From contig JAJFHD010000014.1 in the NCBI GenBank assembly GCA_021775805.1, positions 1-64,000 on the forward strand: DNA of 64,000 nt, written 5' to 3'. How positions within the stretch are numbered: position 1 is the first letter of the stretch; every line of letters begins with the position of its first letter. The DNA comes from Alphaproteobacteria bacterium (GTDB taxonomy: Bacteria > Pseudomonadota > Alphaproteobacteria > Rhizobiales > JAJFHC01). The notes under the pieces are model-generated. The model was not told where the DNA came from, did no database searches, and saw only the letters and a program-made list of their open reading frames with translations. Of this stretch, positions 55,186 through 64,000 are shown piece by piece. Both the position numbers and the translations under genes were made by a program.

Positions 55186-55857
55186 TCAATACTCTAGGTC
55201 GCTGGCCTGCAGAAAGCGAAGTTTTCCTTTGCTTGCGAAGGTTTCCACAAGGGCGACCTCTGCGGCAAATGCATGTCCTGACCATCCCTCAAACCCGAAG
55301 CCCAGCAGCACTATTTGATAGGCCTCAAAGCGTGGCGTGTTCAGAACGTGCCAGATGGCCCGAATGCCAACCTTCCAGCCAGTTCCAGCGTGTCGGCAAA
55401 TTGCCGATCTGATCATCGCCAAGCCACTGCATCCGATGAAGGTAACTTGCCGATTCCGAACTCACGGTTTGTGGATCCAAGGCTCTGTTGGCACTATGGC
55501 CGCAGTCTAAAACCATCAGGCTTGACCAGTTCTTGCGAGGATATACGGCCTGGGATTTTCCGTCCATTTTGGATGGTTCGAAAGGGCGATAGTCATGCTG
55601 AACACAGTGCAATGCGGGTTTCCCAGTGCAATCGCCCAACAGGCGCTGGACATCGTCATGCCAAAGGAAATCATTGTCGCAATACACCGCCAGTCCTTCG
55701 AACCTGGACAAGTAGGGAACCAGAAACCGAAGATTGGTCGCCCGATTGGGGGGGAGGCGCGGTCTTCTACGCAAACCAACGATCCAATCGGCTTAATCCA
55801 GAACCCGCCGACTTCGAATCGAGGCAATCGACAGAATTCTTGAACAACCGTAGTCTG
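55186..55857 (-). pseudogene. Degraded glycosyltransferase-like gene (frameshifted)
   Basis: On the minus strand, fragments in several frames together resemble the glycosyltransferase family marked by RFLVPYLxxFEGxAVYxDxD and KNWSSLMVLDCGH. One frame (55774-55325) gives NLRFLVPYLSRFEGLAVYCDND and VYPRKNWSSLMVLDCGHS, given here in part. A 7-base C run (7 G at 55748-55754 on the plus strand) sits at an apparent frame change upstream, and another shift near 55370-55385 moves the reading into the frame that carries WHVLNTPRFEAYQ. No intact start is visible. The same interval also gives a 241-codon plus-strand frame, which I treat as a shadow. Confidence 0.55.
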
Positions 55858-56062
55858 CTATTCAAAAACACAGAAATGGCCTGGCATGGTGTCGAAGAAC
55901 TCTGTTGTCCGCCGGATCGTCATCGGCGGATATTCAATGTCATCTTTGAGCGGCCGGTTCATCATTCTGTTCTGTCTGGTTCCCGGACACTGGTCCGCCG
56001 GTTGATGGGAAGCTTTCTCAGTGCCGGAAGAAAACATTGAGCAGACCGCATTGCCACGGGAT

Positions 56063-57130
56063 TCAGCCGTACAGGAACGTGTTCGCCATACGCTGTTGCA
56101 GTTTCGGCACCGCCGACACGGCTTTGAGTCCGAGCAATACGCCGGTGCGGACAATCGGGTTTGCCGACGTCATGATCTTTCGCGCCCGTTCACTCAAGGC
56201 GATCGTGCGGGCGCCGTCTTTGTGGCGGCTGGCGCTGTAACCCTCCAGGGTGCCGTCGGTCATCCTCTGGGCGAGTTCCACACCGTCTGCGATTCCGAGG
56301 TTCATGCCACGACCGCCGACCGGAGAGTGGCAGTGGGCGGCATCGCCTGCCAGGAAAACCCTGCCTGCCGAATACTCTTTCACCTGTCTGATCGAGATCT
56401 GGAACTGGCCCTCACGCCGGATATCGGTGATGTTCATGTCCAGGGGCAGGTCGGACAAGGCATCGTCAGTGTTTGAAATTATGCGAAATCGTTCCGGTTC
56501 AAGAGGCGCGACAACGACAACTTCTCCCTCCGGAAGCCGGCAGATGGTAAAGGCGTCGGTGTTGGACCACCCGGTTGCATCGACATCGGCGATCGACCAG
56601 GTTTCCGGCAGATCGTGACCGGGGAAGTCGATGTTTACCAGTTGGCGGGTGGTGCTGGCGATACCATCTGCGCCGATCAGGTAGTCAACGGACACCTCCG
56701 ACCCTTCCCGTGTTTTGGCAACGACGCAATCGCCCGTTTGTTCCAGTTCGGTGAGTTCGGTTGAATAGTGGACGACTCCCCCCAGATCGATGAATGCTTC
56801 CCGCAGGATATCCTCGGTCCGGTCCTGAGCCAGGCCCAGAATGAAGTCGAATCCATGCTGTGGCGCCGATGTGGTGAGCGGCAGGGCCAGGGCCGGATCG
56901 GCTTCATTGTAGAACTTCACTTGGCGGAAGGTCATGCCTTCCTCCACCAGTCTGTCGGTGACACCGGAGGCTTGAAAACTCTCCAGGCTGCGCGGCATGA
57001 TGCCGACTGCCCGCGAAAACGGCGAGGCCTGGTCACGCCGGTCGATGACTTCTACATCGGCGCCGCGTCTTGCCAGTTCGACGGCGGCAGTAAGGCCAGT
57101 TGGACCAGCGCCGACAATCAGTACATCCAT
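56063..57130 (-). CDS. FAD-dependent aromatic-ring-type monooxygenase
   Basis: The 355-residue protein is a group A flavin monooxygenase: GAGPTGLTAAVELARRGADV (7-26, given here as the NAD/FAD loop GAGPTG), ALADRTED-like middle with the LGLAQDRTEDILRE segment, and GRVFLAGDAAHCHSPVGGRG (about 256-275) of the PHBH/UbiH group. The substrate is unknown. GTG 57133 and ATG 57130 are both possible starts; the ATG is preferred. It lies 67 bases downstream of aroC. Confidence 0.85.
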   Translation of the reverse strand: MDVLIVGAGPTGLTAAVELARRGADVEVIDRRDQASPFSRAVGIMPRSLESFQASGVTDRLVEEGMTFRQVKFYNEADPALALPLTTSAPQHGFDFILGLAQDRTEDILREAFIDLGGVVHYSTELTELEQTGDCVVAKTREGSEVSVDYLIGADGIASTTRQLVNIDFPGHDLPETWSIADVDATGWSNTDAFTICRLPEGEVVVVAPLEPERFRIISNTDDALSDLPLDMNITDIRREGQFQISIRQVKEYSAGRVFLAGDAAHCHSPVGGRGMNLGIADGVELAQRMTDGTLEGYSASRHKDGARTIALSERARKIMTSANPIVRTGVLLGLKAVSAVPKLQQRMANTFLYG

Positions 57131-57197
57131 CACGTTACTCTGACTAAGGCCTGCTTTGAGACAACATTGTTATGGAACACAGTGGATGCAACGAGGC

Positions 57198-58286
57198 CTA
57201 TCGCCCGGTCTGCCCGCGGTGCCGGAGAACATGATCGGCAAGCACGCAAGCGGCCATCGCCTCGCCTACGGGAACGGCACGAATGCCGACACACGGATCG
57301 TGACGCCCTTTGGTGACGATGTCGGTTTCCTGGCCGTTGCGGTCGACAGTTTTCCTCGGCGCCAGGATCGACGACGTCGGTTTGACGGCAAACCGCACGA
57401 CCACATCCTGACCGGTGGAAATGCCGCCGAGCACACCGCCCGCCTGGTTGGACAGGAAAACAGGTTTCTCGTCCTCCATGCGCATCTCGTCGGCGTTTTC
57501 TTCACCGGAGAGGGCGGCGGATGCAAAGCCCGCTCCGATTTCCACACCCTTTACCGCATTGATGCTCATCATCGCCGACGCGAGGTCCTGGTCGATCTTG
57601 CCGTAGATCGGTGCGCCCAGCCCTGCCGGAACACCACTGGCTACGACTTCGACGACCGCACCGCAGGAAGATCCGGATTTGCGGACTCCGTCGAGATAGG
57701 TTTCCCACTGCGCCGCGGCATCGGCATCGGGACAGAAGAACGGGTTGCGGTCGACTGCATCCCAGTCCCAGCGGTCGCGGTCAATCTTGTGCGGCCCGAC
57801 CTGAACCAGCGCTCCCCGGATGGTGATGTCGGGAATCACGAGGCGGGCGACGCCGCCGGCCGCCACCCGGCTGGCGGTTTCCCGGGCCGACGAACGGCCG
57901 CCGCCGCGATAGTCCCTGATTCCATATTTTTCCAGATAGGTGAAATCCGCATGCCCCGGCCGGAACTTGTCTTTGATTTCGCCATAGTCTTTGGAGCGAT
58001 GGTCGACATTCTCGATCATCAGGCAGATCGGCGTGCCGGTCGTGACCTGTTCGCCTGTGGCGTCATCTTCGAAGACACCTGACAGGATACGCACCTGATC
58101 GGGCTCCCTGCGCTGGGTCGTGAAGCGGGACTGACCCGGCCGGCGCTTGTCAAGCCAGCCCTGAAGGTCGCTTTCGCTGAGCGTGATCATCGGTGGACAG
58201 CCGTCGACGACACAGCCGATCGCCGGACCATGGGACTCGCCGAAGGTCGTTACCCTGAAAAGATGGCCGAAGGTGTTGTGTGACAT
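57198..58286 (-). CDS. aroC: Chorismate synthase
   Basis: AroC converts EPSP to chorismate, the last common step of aromatic biosynthesis. The 362-residue protein starts [20 protein letters not shown] and has [16 protein letters not shown], given here as [15 protein letters not shown], then [17 protein letters not shown] and a C-terminal [17 protein letters not shown]. All are family signatures. It is downstream of fabI by 108 bases on the same strand. Confidence 0.97.
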   Translation of the reverse strand: MSHNTFGHLFRVTTFGESHGPAIGCVVDGCPPMITLSESDLQGWLDKRRPGQSRFTTQRREPDQVRILSGVFEDDATGEQVTTGTPICLMIENVDHRSKDYGEIKDKFRPGHADFTYLEKYGIRDYRGGGRSSARETASRVAAGGVARLVIPDITIRGALVQVGPHKIDRDRWDWDAVDRNPFFCPDADAAAQWETYLDGVRKSGSSCGAVVEVVASGVPAGLGAPIYGKIDQDLASAMMSINAVKGVEIGAGFASAALSGEENADEMRMEDEKPVFLSNQAGGVLGGISTGQDVVVRFAVKPTSSILAPRKTVDRNGQETDIVTKGRHDPCVGIRAVPVGEAMAACVLADHVLRHRGQTGR

Positions 58287-58394
58287 TGATTGCTATCCGT
58301 TGAACCTTGGGCGGTTTTAGTCCTTCGGACGCGCCGGCGTCAATCGGCCGGGGTCTGCGAGCGCCAAGAAAGCACGTGTTCGGTTTTTGAATCG

Positions 58395-59207
58395 TCAGAC
58401 AACCGATATGTCGGGCGCGTCTTCGGCCTTCATGCCGACGATGTGATATCCGGCGTCCACATGCTGGATTTCACCGGTGATGCCGCGGCTGAGATCCGAC
58501 AGGAGGAAAAGGCCCGCATCGCCAACTTCGTCGATGGTGACGGTACGGCGCAGGGGAGCGTTGTACTCGTTCCATTTGAGAATGTAGCGGAAGTCGCCGA
58601 TGCCGGAGGCGGCCAGCGTCTTGATCGGGCCCGCCGATATCGCATTGACACGGATGTTGTGCTTGCCGAGATCGGCTGCGAGGTACCGTACACTGGCTTC
58701 AAGGGCCGCTTTTGCCACACCCATGACGTTGTAGTGGGGCATGACTTTTTCCGCGCCATAATATGTCAGGGTGAGGAGGGAGCCGCCATCGTTCATCAGC
58801 TTTTCTGCACGTTGGGCGATGGCGGTAAACGAGTAACACGAGATGAACAGGCTCTGCTTGAAGTTTTCAGCCGACGTATCCACATAGCGGCCGGTCAATT
58901 CTTCCCTATCGGAGAACGCGATGGCGTGCACGACGAAGTCTAGACCGCCCCAGGCCTCCTCCACAGCGCCAAACGCAGCATCGAGCGATGCCATGTCGGA
59001 GACGTCGCACGGCACCACAAGGTTTGCACCAACCGACTCCGCCAGAGGTTCCACACGCTTTTTCAGGGCATCGCCTTGATAGGTGAAGGCCAGTTCGGCA
59101 CCGTGGCGAGCACACGCCTGCGCTATCCCCCAGGCGATGGAGCGGCTGTTGGCGACCCCCATGATGAGGCCGCGCTTTCCTGCCATTAACTGCGCTGATT
59201 CAGTCAT
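58395..59207 (-). CDS. fabI: Enoyl-[acyl-carrier-protein] reductase (FabI type)
   Basis: FabI reduces trans-2-enoyl-ACP in fatty acid synthesis. The 270-residue SDR has the cofactor segment GKRGLIMGVANSRSIAWGIA at residues 10-29 and the catalytic Tyr159-x6-Lys166 in HYNVMGVAK. Length and order are typical. It is 118 bases downstream of the dnaJ gene and upstream of aroC on the same strand. Confidence 0.96.
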   Translation of the reverse strand: MTESAQLMAGKRGLIMGVANSRSIAWGIAQACARHGAELAFTYQGDALKKRVEPLAESVGANLVVPCDVSDMASLDAAFGAVEEAWGGLDFVVHAIAFSDREELTGRYVDTSAENFKQSLFISCYSFTAIAQRAEKLMNDGGSLLTLTYYGAEKVMPHYNVMGVAKAALEASVRYLAADLGKHNIRVNAISAGPIKTLAASGIGDFRYILKWNEYNAPLRRTVTIDEVGDAGLFLLSDLSRGITGEIQHVDAGYHIVGMKAEDAPDISVV

Positions 59208-59325
59208 TGTGGATAAATCCCCTAGGGCCGCCGGTTAGCCCGGTGCCAATTCCGCGCATCCTACATAAAAGCCGGACCCGGTCCATCAAAATCACCCGCT
59301 TCACGGGCGGATTTGAGTAAGGTTT

Positions 59326-60264
59326 CTAATTGTTACCAAACTTGGGGCCACGCACATCGTAGGGCGTATCCCGGCCCCAGCGCTCCATCAGGTCGTTCAG
59401 GTGCGGGTCTTCCCAATCGGGAAGGATAATCTTCAGGCTGACAAGCATATCCCCGGTGCCGGCCTCGTCGGAGCCGGGAACACCCTTGTTCTTCAGCCGC
59501 AACGTCTTGCCGGAACTGCTGTTGGCCGGCACGGTAAGATCGACAAAGCCGTCCAGTGTCGGCACTTTCACCTTTGCTCCCCGTACAGCCTCATAGAGGG
59601 TTATCGGAAGATCCACCAGCAGCGTTTTGCCATCTCTGCGGAACACGGGATCGGCGCCAACATTCACCGTGACGATTCCGTCGCCGGACGGTCCGCCGTG
59701 AGCGCCCGGTTTGCCTTGTCCTTTAAGCCGGATCTGCTGGCCGTCTTGAACGCCTTTCGGTATGCGCACGTCCAGTGTTTTGGCATTGGCCAGGGAAACC
59801 CTTTTGGTGGCTCCCGACATCGCGTCGCGGAACGTCACCTGCAGCTTGTAGGCGACATCGTCTCCCTTTGCCGGGCGCGGTGCCGATCCTGGACCTTGAG
59901 CGCCGCCGAACAGTTCCGAGAATATGTCTTCTGCCCTGAAGGAGCCCGATGACGTTCCGCCGCCATGTCCACCGCCGTGGAAACCGCCGGTGGACCCTTG
60001 TCTGCGGCCGCCGCCGAACGGATTGAATCCCTGGAACTTCTGATTGCCGTCGCCGTCGATCTCACCGCGGTCATACTGACCACGCTTTTCCTTGTCGCTC
60101 AGGATATCGTAGGCGGCGGTCGCCTGGGAAAACTTGGCTTGAGCGGATTTGTCGTCCTTGTTGCTGTCGGGATGATATTTCTTGGCAAGCCTGCGATAGG
60201 CCTTCTTGATTTCAGCGTCGCTTGCGTCACGGGAAACGCCAATAACCTCGTAGGGGTCACTCAT
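59326..60264 (-). CDS. DnaJ-domain protein, CbpA type
   Basis: The 312-residue co-chaperone has the J domain with HPD at 31-33 in [10 protein letters not shown], a Gly-rich linker (about 75-115, [15 protein letters not shown]), and two DnaJ C-terminal substrate-binding domains. It lacks the Cys-rich zinc region of DnaJ, so CbpA/DjlA-like type. It stimulates DnaK ATPase. ATG 60264 was taken because [14 protein letters not shown] is a typical J-domain start; upstream frame is not homologous. Confidence 0.92.
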   Translation of the reverse strand: MSDPYEVIGVSRDASDAEIKKAYRRLAKKYHPDSNKDDKSAQAKFSQATAAYDILSDKEKRGQYDRGEIDGDGNQKFQGFNPFGGGRRQGSTGGFHGGGHGGGTSSGSFRAEDIFSELFGGAQGPGSAPRPAKGDDVAYKLQVTFRDAMSGATKRVSLANAKTLDVRIPKGVQDGQQIRLKGQGKPGAHGGPSGDGIVTVNVGADPVFRRDGKTLLVDLPITLYEAVRGAKVKVPTLDGFVDLTVPANSSSGKTLRLKNKGVPGSDEAGTGDMLVSLKIILPDWEDPHLNDLMERWGRDTPYDVRGPKFGNN

Positions 60265-60482
60265 TCTCAAGCCATTTTCTCTAAATACCGGGTAGTAACA
60301 AGGGCGGCTGCATCTGAAATAAGCAACCGGAACTGAATACGAAACCGTATCCGGCAGGGTGACTATTATCACGGGAGTGGTAATCAGGCCAGAAGCACAA
60401 ATCCGGCATGGCAGAAAAGTCGTGTTGCCGATCCTGCGGCGATTACGTCACAGATGAATTTTGGTCAGTTGGCCTCGAGATT

Positions 60483-60965
60483 TCACGATACGATCTGCCA
60501 GGTTCCGTCCTGTTGCTGGCAAGCGGTTCCGTCTACTGCTTCGTTTTCGCCCTTTACCCACATGGTATGGGAAAACTTGCGGCAGTTCTGACCGGTTTGG
60601 CTGGTGAAACTCGGTGTCGGGTCAACCGTCCCATAGTGGCCTGTCTGCTTGTTCGTCCAGCGCGTGGTGCGCCCCGTTGCAAAGGAATTCTGGGCCGCGG
60701 CATAGGCCCTTTCCTGGTCCTGCTCATCCAGCGAACGGCCGATCTGGGAACCGATCAGGTAACCGATGGTTGCCCCCGCCGCCGTCGCCAGAACCCTGCC
60801 GCTCCCCGAACCGACAGTGCTGCCGAGCGCGCCGCCGGCGACGCCGCCTGCAATGCCACCGGCCAACTCTTTGTTTCCGCGGTCGTTTGTCAGGCATCCG
60901 GCTAACGGCATGACCACCGAGCATACAACCAGGAACCTCAACATCTTCGGGAGTTTTGCAATCAT
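60483..60965 (-). CDS. 17-kDa surface-antigen-like lipoprotein with glycine zipper
   Basis: The 160-residue protein has a lipobox LAGC at residues 21-24 (Cys24 lipidation), a glycine-zipper segment (GGIAGGVAGGALGSTVGSG, then ATAAGATIGYLIGSQIG) and a C-terminal region with CRKFSHTMWV and ACQQQDGTWQIV. This is the RT0821/Lpp0805 or Rickettsia 17-kDa antigen type. It is likely an outer-membrane or periplasmic lipoprotein. It is divergent from pdxH. Confidence 0.85.
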   Translation of the reverse strand: MIAKLPKMLRFLVVCSVVMPLAGCLTNDRGNKELAGGIAGGVAGGALGSTVGSGSGRVLATAAGATIGYLIGSQIGRSLDEQDQERAYAAAQNSFATGRTTRWTNKQTGHYGTVDPTPSFTSQTGQNCRKFSHTMWVKGENEAVDGTACQQQDGTWQIVS

Positions 60966-61138
60966 GGAACTACTCTTGTCTCAGGCCTCTTGCGGTTCAC
61001 GATACCCATCCGGGAAATGACCCGCGCTTTATACGGCGCTTGTGGCAACATAATGGCATTCCCGAGCAGCCGTTTCCTGTACGGCATACGTCACAATACC
61101 CCTCAAAGGACAAGTACCACATGTCTCAAGTGAGTAGG

Positions 61139-61159
61139 ACATGAACCATTGGTTCATGT
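61139..61159. promoter_or_regulatory. 21-base palindrome upstream of pdxH
   Basis: ACATGAACCA, a central T and TGGTTCATGT form a perfect inverted repeat. The right arm overlaps a GTTC-N7-GTTC element at 61152-61166, the spacing of an alphaproteobacterial LexA box. It sits in the 212-base divergent gap between the lipoprotein gene and pdxH and is the best operator candidate there. Confidence 0.55.
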
Positions 61160-61225
61160 AGTGTTCACAATTGCCCAATGCCGCATTTCATTAGCAGGCG
61201 CAACCTTATCACCGGACTGCAGCAG

Positions 61226-61870
61226 ATGCCAACCGATATGCCTCGTGCCAACGATTATTTGAACCTGCAGGCTCCTGACTTTTTTGCAGAAACCGACCCG
61301 TTTGCATTGTTTGACGCCTGGCTTGCCGATGCCCGCAAACATGAAGTGAACGATGCGGCGGCCATGTCCGTGGCCAGTATCGACGAAAACGGATTCCCGG
61401 ATGTGCGGATCGTGATGCTGCGGGGAATCGACAAGCACGGTTTTGTATTTTTCACCGATTTCGGGAGTCCCAAAGCGGTTCAATTGCTGGCCAGCCCGGC
61501 GGCGGCCTTGTGTTTTCACTGGAAATCACTCAGGCGCCAGGTGCGCGTTCGGGGCACCGTCGCCCAGGTTGAAGCCCCCGCCGCCGACGGGTTTTTCAAC
61601 TCCAGAACACGCGATGGGAAACTGGGTCTGTGGGCATCGCGTCAATCCAGCATCCTGGAATCCCGGGGGCACTATCACGACGAGGTCGAGCGTTACCGGC
61701 AGCAATTCGACGATGGCAAAATACCCCGGCCCGATCGCTGGTCCGGATTTCGGGTATCGCCCGGCGCGTTCGATTTCTGGCACGACCGCCCCGACAAGCT
61801 TCACGACAGAGTGAAGTTCTTCCGGTCGACTGACGCAAGCCCCTGGCAAAAAGAACGCCTGTTTCCCTGA
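61226..61870 (+). CDS. pdxH: Pyridoxamine 5'-phosphate oxidase
   Basis: PdxH oxidises PNP or PMP to pyridoxal phosphate with FMN. The 214-residue protein has DPFALFDAWLADA, then PDVRIVMLRG, GFVFFTDFGSPKA and the C-terminal RPDRWSGFRVSPGAFDFW element with RLFP at the end, all family hallmarks. The first in-frame ATG is 61178; ATG 61226 (MPTDMPRAND) better matches the usual length. The next gene, an SDR, starts 43 bases after its stop. Confidence 0.95.
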   Translation: MPTDMPRANDYLNLQAPDFFAETDPFALFDAWLADARKHEVNDAAAMSVASIDENGFPDVRIVMLRGIDKHGFVFFTDFGSPKAVQLLASPAAALCFHWKSLRRQVRVRGTVAQVEAPAADGFFNSRTRDGKLGLWASRQSSILESRGHYHDEVERYRQQFDDGKIPRPDRWSGFRVSPGAFDFWHDRPDKLHDRVKFFRSTDASPWQKERLFP

Positions 61871-61913
61871 ACTCGTGATACAAGTCAGCCCCGAGCGAAC
61901 TGAAAAGACAGCT

Positions 61914-62663
61914 ATGACCACAACACCTAACCATGAACGCAAGACACTGATCCTCACCGGTGCCAGCCGCGGGATCGGCCATGCCACCGTCAAACGGTTC
62001 TCGAGCGCTGGTTGGAGGGTGATAACCTGCTCGCGCCAGCCTTTCCCAGAGGATTGTCCCTGGGAGGCCGGTCCGGAAGATCACATTCAGGTCGATCTGG
62101 GCGACCCCGATAACGTCCGCGAAGCCATCGCCGACATGCGCACACGGCTTGACCGGGGCCGTATCGAGGCGCTGGTCAACAATGCGGCAATTTCACCGAA
62201 GGGCGAAGACGGCGCCCGTTTGGGCACGATCGATATGAACACCGACGACTGGAAGAAAGTCTTTCAGGTCAACTTCTTTGCCCCGATCATGCTGGCCCGT
62301 GGTCTGATCGACGAACTCAAGGAGGCGAGAGGATCCGTCGTCAACGTGACATCTATTGTGGGCAGCCGGGTTCATCCCTTTGCCGGGGCCGCCTACGCGA
62401 CCTCGAAGGCCGCGCTCGCGGCGCTGACCCGCGAGATGGCCGCCGATTTCGGTCCCATGGGCGTGCGTGTGAATGCCATAGCGCCGGGCGAGATCGATAC
62501 CGCGATCCTGTCGCCGGGTACTGAAAAAATCGTCGAAAAGATCCCGCTTCGCCGCCTTGGCGCCCCCGAAGAGGTCGCCAAGACGATCTACTTCCTGTGT
62601 TCTGAACAAGCAAGCTACGTCACCGGTTCGGAGATCATGATCAACGGCGGTCAGCACGTCTGA
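61914..62663 (+). CDS. Short-chain dehydrogenase/reductase
   Basis: The 249-residue SDR has TGASRGIG at residues 15-22, VNNAAIS, the catalytic Ser in VNVTSIVGS and YATSK (161-165) with Tyr and Lys in place. The C-terminus GSEIMINGGQHV is typical. The ATG at 61914 was chosen over a GTG at 61875. Substrate unknown; co-transcription with pdxH is likely. Confidence 0.9.
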   Translation: MTTTPNHERKTLILTGASRGIGHATVKRFSSAGWRVITCSRQPFPEDCPWEAGPEDHIQVDLGDPDNVREAIADMRTRLDRGRIEALVNNAAISPKGEDGARLGTIDMNTDDWKKVFQVNFFAPIMLARGLIDELKEARGSVVNVTSIVGSRVHPFAGAAYATSKAALAALTREMAADFGPMGVRVNAIAPGEIDTAILSPGTEKIVEKIPLRRLGAPEEVAKTIYFLCSEQASYVTGSEIMINGGQHV

Positions 62664-62828
62664 TCGTCATGTTCTTTGCAAGAGCCGCAGTCGCGAGTAG
62701 GCCCCCGATCAAGTCGGGGGAACGAATTGGTCGTGTAACCATGATTGCGGCTGCGCGCAACCGCTTCCCGGCCTCGCACCGGGATCTATACTCGCAGACG
62801 CCTGATACCAACAGGTCTGTTGCCATTC
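62664..62828. repeat. Intergenic palindromic element with hairpins
   Basis: The convergent gap between the SDR and the aminotransferase holds CCCCCGA/TCGGGGG (62702-62720, 5-base loop) and TCCCGG/CCGGGA (62766-62784, 7-base loop). GC-rich palindromes of this kind recur in alphaproteobacterial intergenic regions. The element may also terminate transcription. Apparent open frames through it are not supported. Confidence 0.5.
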
Positions 62829-64000
62829 TCAGGCCGCCCGCAGGTTTTCCCCCGATACCCAGGCTTCGGCGCGGTTGAGCGCGGTTTCGAGCCGGTCGAA
62901 CAACGTGTTGAGTTCCTCGTCGGTAATGATCAGCGGCGGACACAGCGCCACGTTGTCGAGCACATTGCGCACGATCAGGCCTTCTTCCTGGGCAAACGCC
63001 ACCACCTTTGCTGGCACCATCTGGGATGCATCGAAGGGCCGCTTGGTCGCCTTGTCGGCTACCAGTTCGACCGCGCCGATCATGCCTTTGGCCCGGGCCT
63101 CGCCGACCAGCGGGTGATCGGCGAGCCTGGTCATTCTTGCCTCGAAGGTTTTCGATACTTCCTTGGTGTGGCCGATGATGTTGTCGCGCTGGTAAATCTC
63201 GATGGTCTTGACCGCGACCGCCGCTCCGACCGGGTGGCCCGAATAGGTGAAGCCATGTCCGAATGTACCGATCTTGCGGCTTTCGTCGAGCATCGCCTGA
63301 TAAATATCCTCGGGGATGAGCACGGCGCCCACAGGCATGTAGGCTGATGTGATCGCCTTGGCGGTCGAAATCGTGCTCGGCTTCATGTTGAAGGTTTCGG
63401 CTCCCCACATGTTGCCGGTCCGGCCGAATCCGCAGATCACCTCGTCGTCGATAAACAGGATGTCGTATTTGGCCAGAACAGCCTGGATCTTCTCGAAATA
63501 GGTCGCCGGCGGGATAATGACACCACCGGCACCCATGATCGGTTCGGCGATGAAGGCAGCGACCGTGTCGGGATCTTCGTCCTGGATCATCTTCTCCAGG
63601 TTATCCGCCAGCCGGGTGGCGAATTCCTCTTCCGTCTCGCCCGGTTCGGCGTTCCGGTAATGGTGTGGGCAATCGGTGTGCAGGATGTTTGGGATCGGCA
63701 GGTCGAAGTCCCTATGGTTGGCCGGCAGACCGGTCAGGCTCGCACTGGCAATCGTCACACCGTGGTAACCCTGTAGGCGGCTGATGATCTTCTTCTTCTT
63801 TGGCCGTCCAAGGGCATTGTTGTAGTACCAGACCAGCTTTACCTGCGTGTCGTTGGCCTCGGAACCCGAACAGGTGAAGAACACCTTTGACATCGGCACA
63901 GGTGCTATTTCCTTGAGCTTTTCAGCAAGCTCGATCGCCGGGTCGTGACTCTTGCCGCCAAAGATGTGGGTGTAGGACATCTTGCGCATCTGGGCCGTGG
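62829..64000 (-). CDS. Class III aminotransferase, N-terminus cut by window edge
   Basis: The visible 390 residues form a PLP-dependent class III aminotransferase. They include [20 protein letters not shown], given in part, [11 protein letters not shown], the PLP-binding Lys in [15 protein letters not shown] (codon at 63357-63359), and the C-terminal domain. The sequence resembles omega-amino acid:pyruvate and polyamine:pyruvate aminotransferases. The start codon lies beyond position 64000. The exact substrate cannot be told from this part. Confidence 0.9.
   Translation of the reverse strand, partial: TAQMRKMSYTHIFGGKSHDPAIELAEKLKEIAPVPMSKVFFTCSGSEANDTQVKLVWYYNNALGRPKKKKIISRLQGYHGVTIASASLTGLPANHRDFDLPIPNILHTDCPHHYRNAEPGETEEEFATRLADNLEKMIQDEDPDTVAAFIAEPIMGAGGVIIPPATYFEKIQAVLAKYDILFIDDEVICGFGRTGNMWGAETFNMKPSTISTAKAITSAYMPVGAVLIPEDIYQAMLDESRKIGTFGHGFTYSGHPVGAAVAVKTIEIYQRDNIIGHTKEVSKTFEARMTRLADHPLVGEARAKGMIGAVELVADKATKRPFDASQMVPAKVVAFAQEEGLIVRNVLDNVALCPPLIITDEELNTLFDRLETALNRAEAWVSGENLRAA

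Noticed and set aside
55315..56040. 241-codon open frame on the plus strand
   Set aside because: The minus strand carries recognisable glycosyltransferase fragments here, and the plus frame has no family features.
60408..60905. 165-codon plus-strand frame opposite the lipoprotein
   Set aside because: Antisense to the 17-kDa-antigen-like lipoprotein whose lipobox and glycine zipper are clear.
62641..63408. 255-codon minus-strand frame through the SDR-aminotransferase gap
   Set aside because: It reads through a palindromic intergenic element and antisense or alternative frame of the aminotransferase; composition is Arg/Gly-rich and non-coding in style.

Overview
The window is a GC-rich chromosomal segment of an alphaproteobacterium. 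The best guess is Hyphomicrobiales or a close relative, judged from gene content and order: UDG-moaB beside etfQO; TPR protein-ispE; ispB-DUF2007-tRNA methyltransferase-S49 peptidase-glyQS-ppdK; ygfZ-tag-HD-phosphatase; HDAC-xseB ... dxs-tlyA-rRNA methyltransferase; pdxH/17-kDa-antigen-like lipoprotein/dnaJ/fabI/aroC. Two promoter signatures fit the class: a GAAC-N7-GAAC LexA box at 615-629 and a near-consensus CtrA box at 21442-21456. No rRNA, tRNA, CRISPR array, insertion sequence or integrase was recognised. Nearly all genes are housekeeping or central metabolism.

Layout. 1-7 kb: a radical SAM protein (cut by the left edge) behind a LexA box, two small glycosyltransferase-fold proteins, MoaB, family-4 uracil-DNA glycosylase, ETF-ubiquinone oxidoreductase and a TPR protein. 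7-21 kb: isoprenoid genes (ispE, polyprenyl diphosphate synthase), guanine deaminase, an AT-richer acquired ClpP-fold gene, then DUF2007, tRNA methyltransferase, S49 peptidase, glycyl-tRNA synthetase alpha and beta, pyruvate phosphate dikinase and MeaB. 21-27 kb: a SleB-like cell-wall hydrolase, the minus-strand operon ygfZ-tag-HD-phosphatase, and a dihydroorotase-family protein. 27-33 kb: a divergent HxlR regulator and AhpD-like protein with a striking dyad operator, then a two-gene methylamine module: a dimethylglycine-dehydrogenase-like FAD/GcvT enzyme and a non-pyrrolysine MttB homologue. 33-41 kb: small exported or hypothetical proteins, a LysE exporter, DUF3179, Nudix, SRAP, GNAT, a D-2-hydroxyacid dehydrogenase and Sua5. 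41-46 kb: the operon acyl-CoA dehydrogenase-SDR-histone deacetylase-xseB. 45.5-48.4 kb: an apparent insertion with a very AT-rich membrane protein and an MFS transporter. 48-53 kb: dxs-tlyA-RNA methyltransferase-SAM methyltransferase. 53-56 kb: alanine dehydrogenase with a divergent Lrp regulator, then a decayed glycosyltransferase. 56-64 kb: FAD monooxygenase, aroC, fabI, a CbpA-type DnaJ, a lipoprotein, pdxH, an SDR and a class III aminotransferase cut by the right edge.

The least ordinary parts are the MttB/GcvT module with its 40-bp-spaced direct repeats, the two AT-rich genes inserted into otherwise conserved gene orders, the operator-like palindromes at 27701-27736, 48079-48100 and 61139-61159, and a terminator-like hairpin embedded in coding sequence at 53332-53359. 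Nothing here is clearly an undescribed defence or mobile system. The MttB module and the ClpP-fold orphan are the best candidates for new biology.
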